A stretch of 64,000 nucleotides of DNA, taken from positions 22,176,926 to 22,240,925 of the forward strand of contig JAGTTD010000011.1 in NCBI GenBank assembly GCA_018398585.1, given 5' to 3'. The position numbers and the translations under genes were made by a program. The notes under the pieces were generated by a model, which was not told the DNA's origin, did no database searches, and was given only the letters and a program-made list of their open reading frames with translations. Shown piece by piece: positions 63,791 to 64,000 of the stretch; position 1 is the stretch's first letter; the number at the start of each line of letters is the position of its first letter. This stretch comes from Simmondsia chinensis. Lineage: Eukaryota > Streptophyta > Magnoliopsida > Caryophyllales > Simmondsiaceae.

Positions 63791-64000
63791 CAAGGTAACT
63801 CATTGTATACATTAACATGCTAGGGTGTGATAAATGTCTAAATCTCAAGTACCTAATGTGTCTCATATTTTATATGTTTTATGCCCCATTTCTATATTTT
63901 TTTGACTATTACATGTGCATTATGGCATGATCCACTTGGAACATATTGGAAAGAGAACAACTTGGAAAGCAGTGAAGGAGGGAAAATGGACAAATTCGAA
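63791..64000. other. Window end, no recognised feature
   Basis: AT-rich DNA with no gene recognised; any feature starting here would be cut by the window edge. Confidence 0.4.

Overview
The window reads as intergenic and intronic DNA from a flowering plant nuclear genome. It is AT-rich and dominated by Ty1/copia and Ty3/gypsy LTR retrotransposons with tRNA-iMet type primer sites. It also holds an RTE-clade LINE with many short 3'-end relatives, hAT-like MITEs and tRNA-derived SINEs. There are no operons, no rRNA, no CRISPR and no intact long reading frame. Family names are by motif recognition only; no database search was possible. Working labels: Copia-A, -B, -C; Gypsy-1 to -4; Gypsy-T.

Left block (1-30.2 kb) is a nest of insertions. 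Gypsy-T (Tat/Athila-like) ends at 2348 with its 3' LTR. Copia-B (minus strand, 23671 to about 30178) is the oldest layer. Copia-A(-) sits in its reverse transcriptase at 23670/23671. A second copy of the same family in the opposite orientation, Copia-A(+) (4917-19738), inserted into the leader of Copia-A(-). Gypsy-1, a chromovirus with chromodomain (5516-11241), then entered the 5' LTR of Copia-A(+). RTE fragments, a hAT-like MITE, another TIR element and a possible solo LTR decorate these layers, and several junctions still show target-site duplications (TSDs).

Middle block (30.2-45.6 kb): a stretch of unidentified decayed coding sequence, the internally deleted Gypsy-4 (31293-34374), and Copia-C (plus), whose reverse transcriptase is split by Gypsy-2 (36038-44650). 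Gypsy-2 is itself split by Gypsy-3 (minus, 37827-42070), whose 3' end was lost in a deletion.

Right block (45.6-64 kb) is the only part that looks like host gene territory. Two in-phase exons on the minus strand (47801-47923 and 49013-49096) form the C-terminus of an unidentified protein, with a possible third exon at 50152-50211. The intron between the first two holds a 1-kb repeat also present at 2450-3460. Further right are two SINEs, a solo LTR between two 60-bp direct repeats, a TIR element holding a full-length but catalytically deleted RTE LINE (55472-59288), further RTE pieces, and mostly featureless AT-rich DNA to the end.

All transposon proteins carry stops, frameshifts or lost catalytic residues, so none of the elements can be autonomous. 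I found no convincing undescribed biological system. The best leads are the opposed same-family copia LTRs, a promoter duplication inside an LTR, the many short RTE-tailed insertions, the unclassified 1-kb repeat, and the partial host gene.
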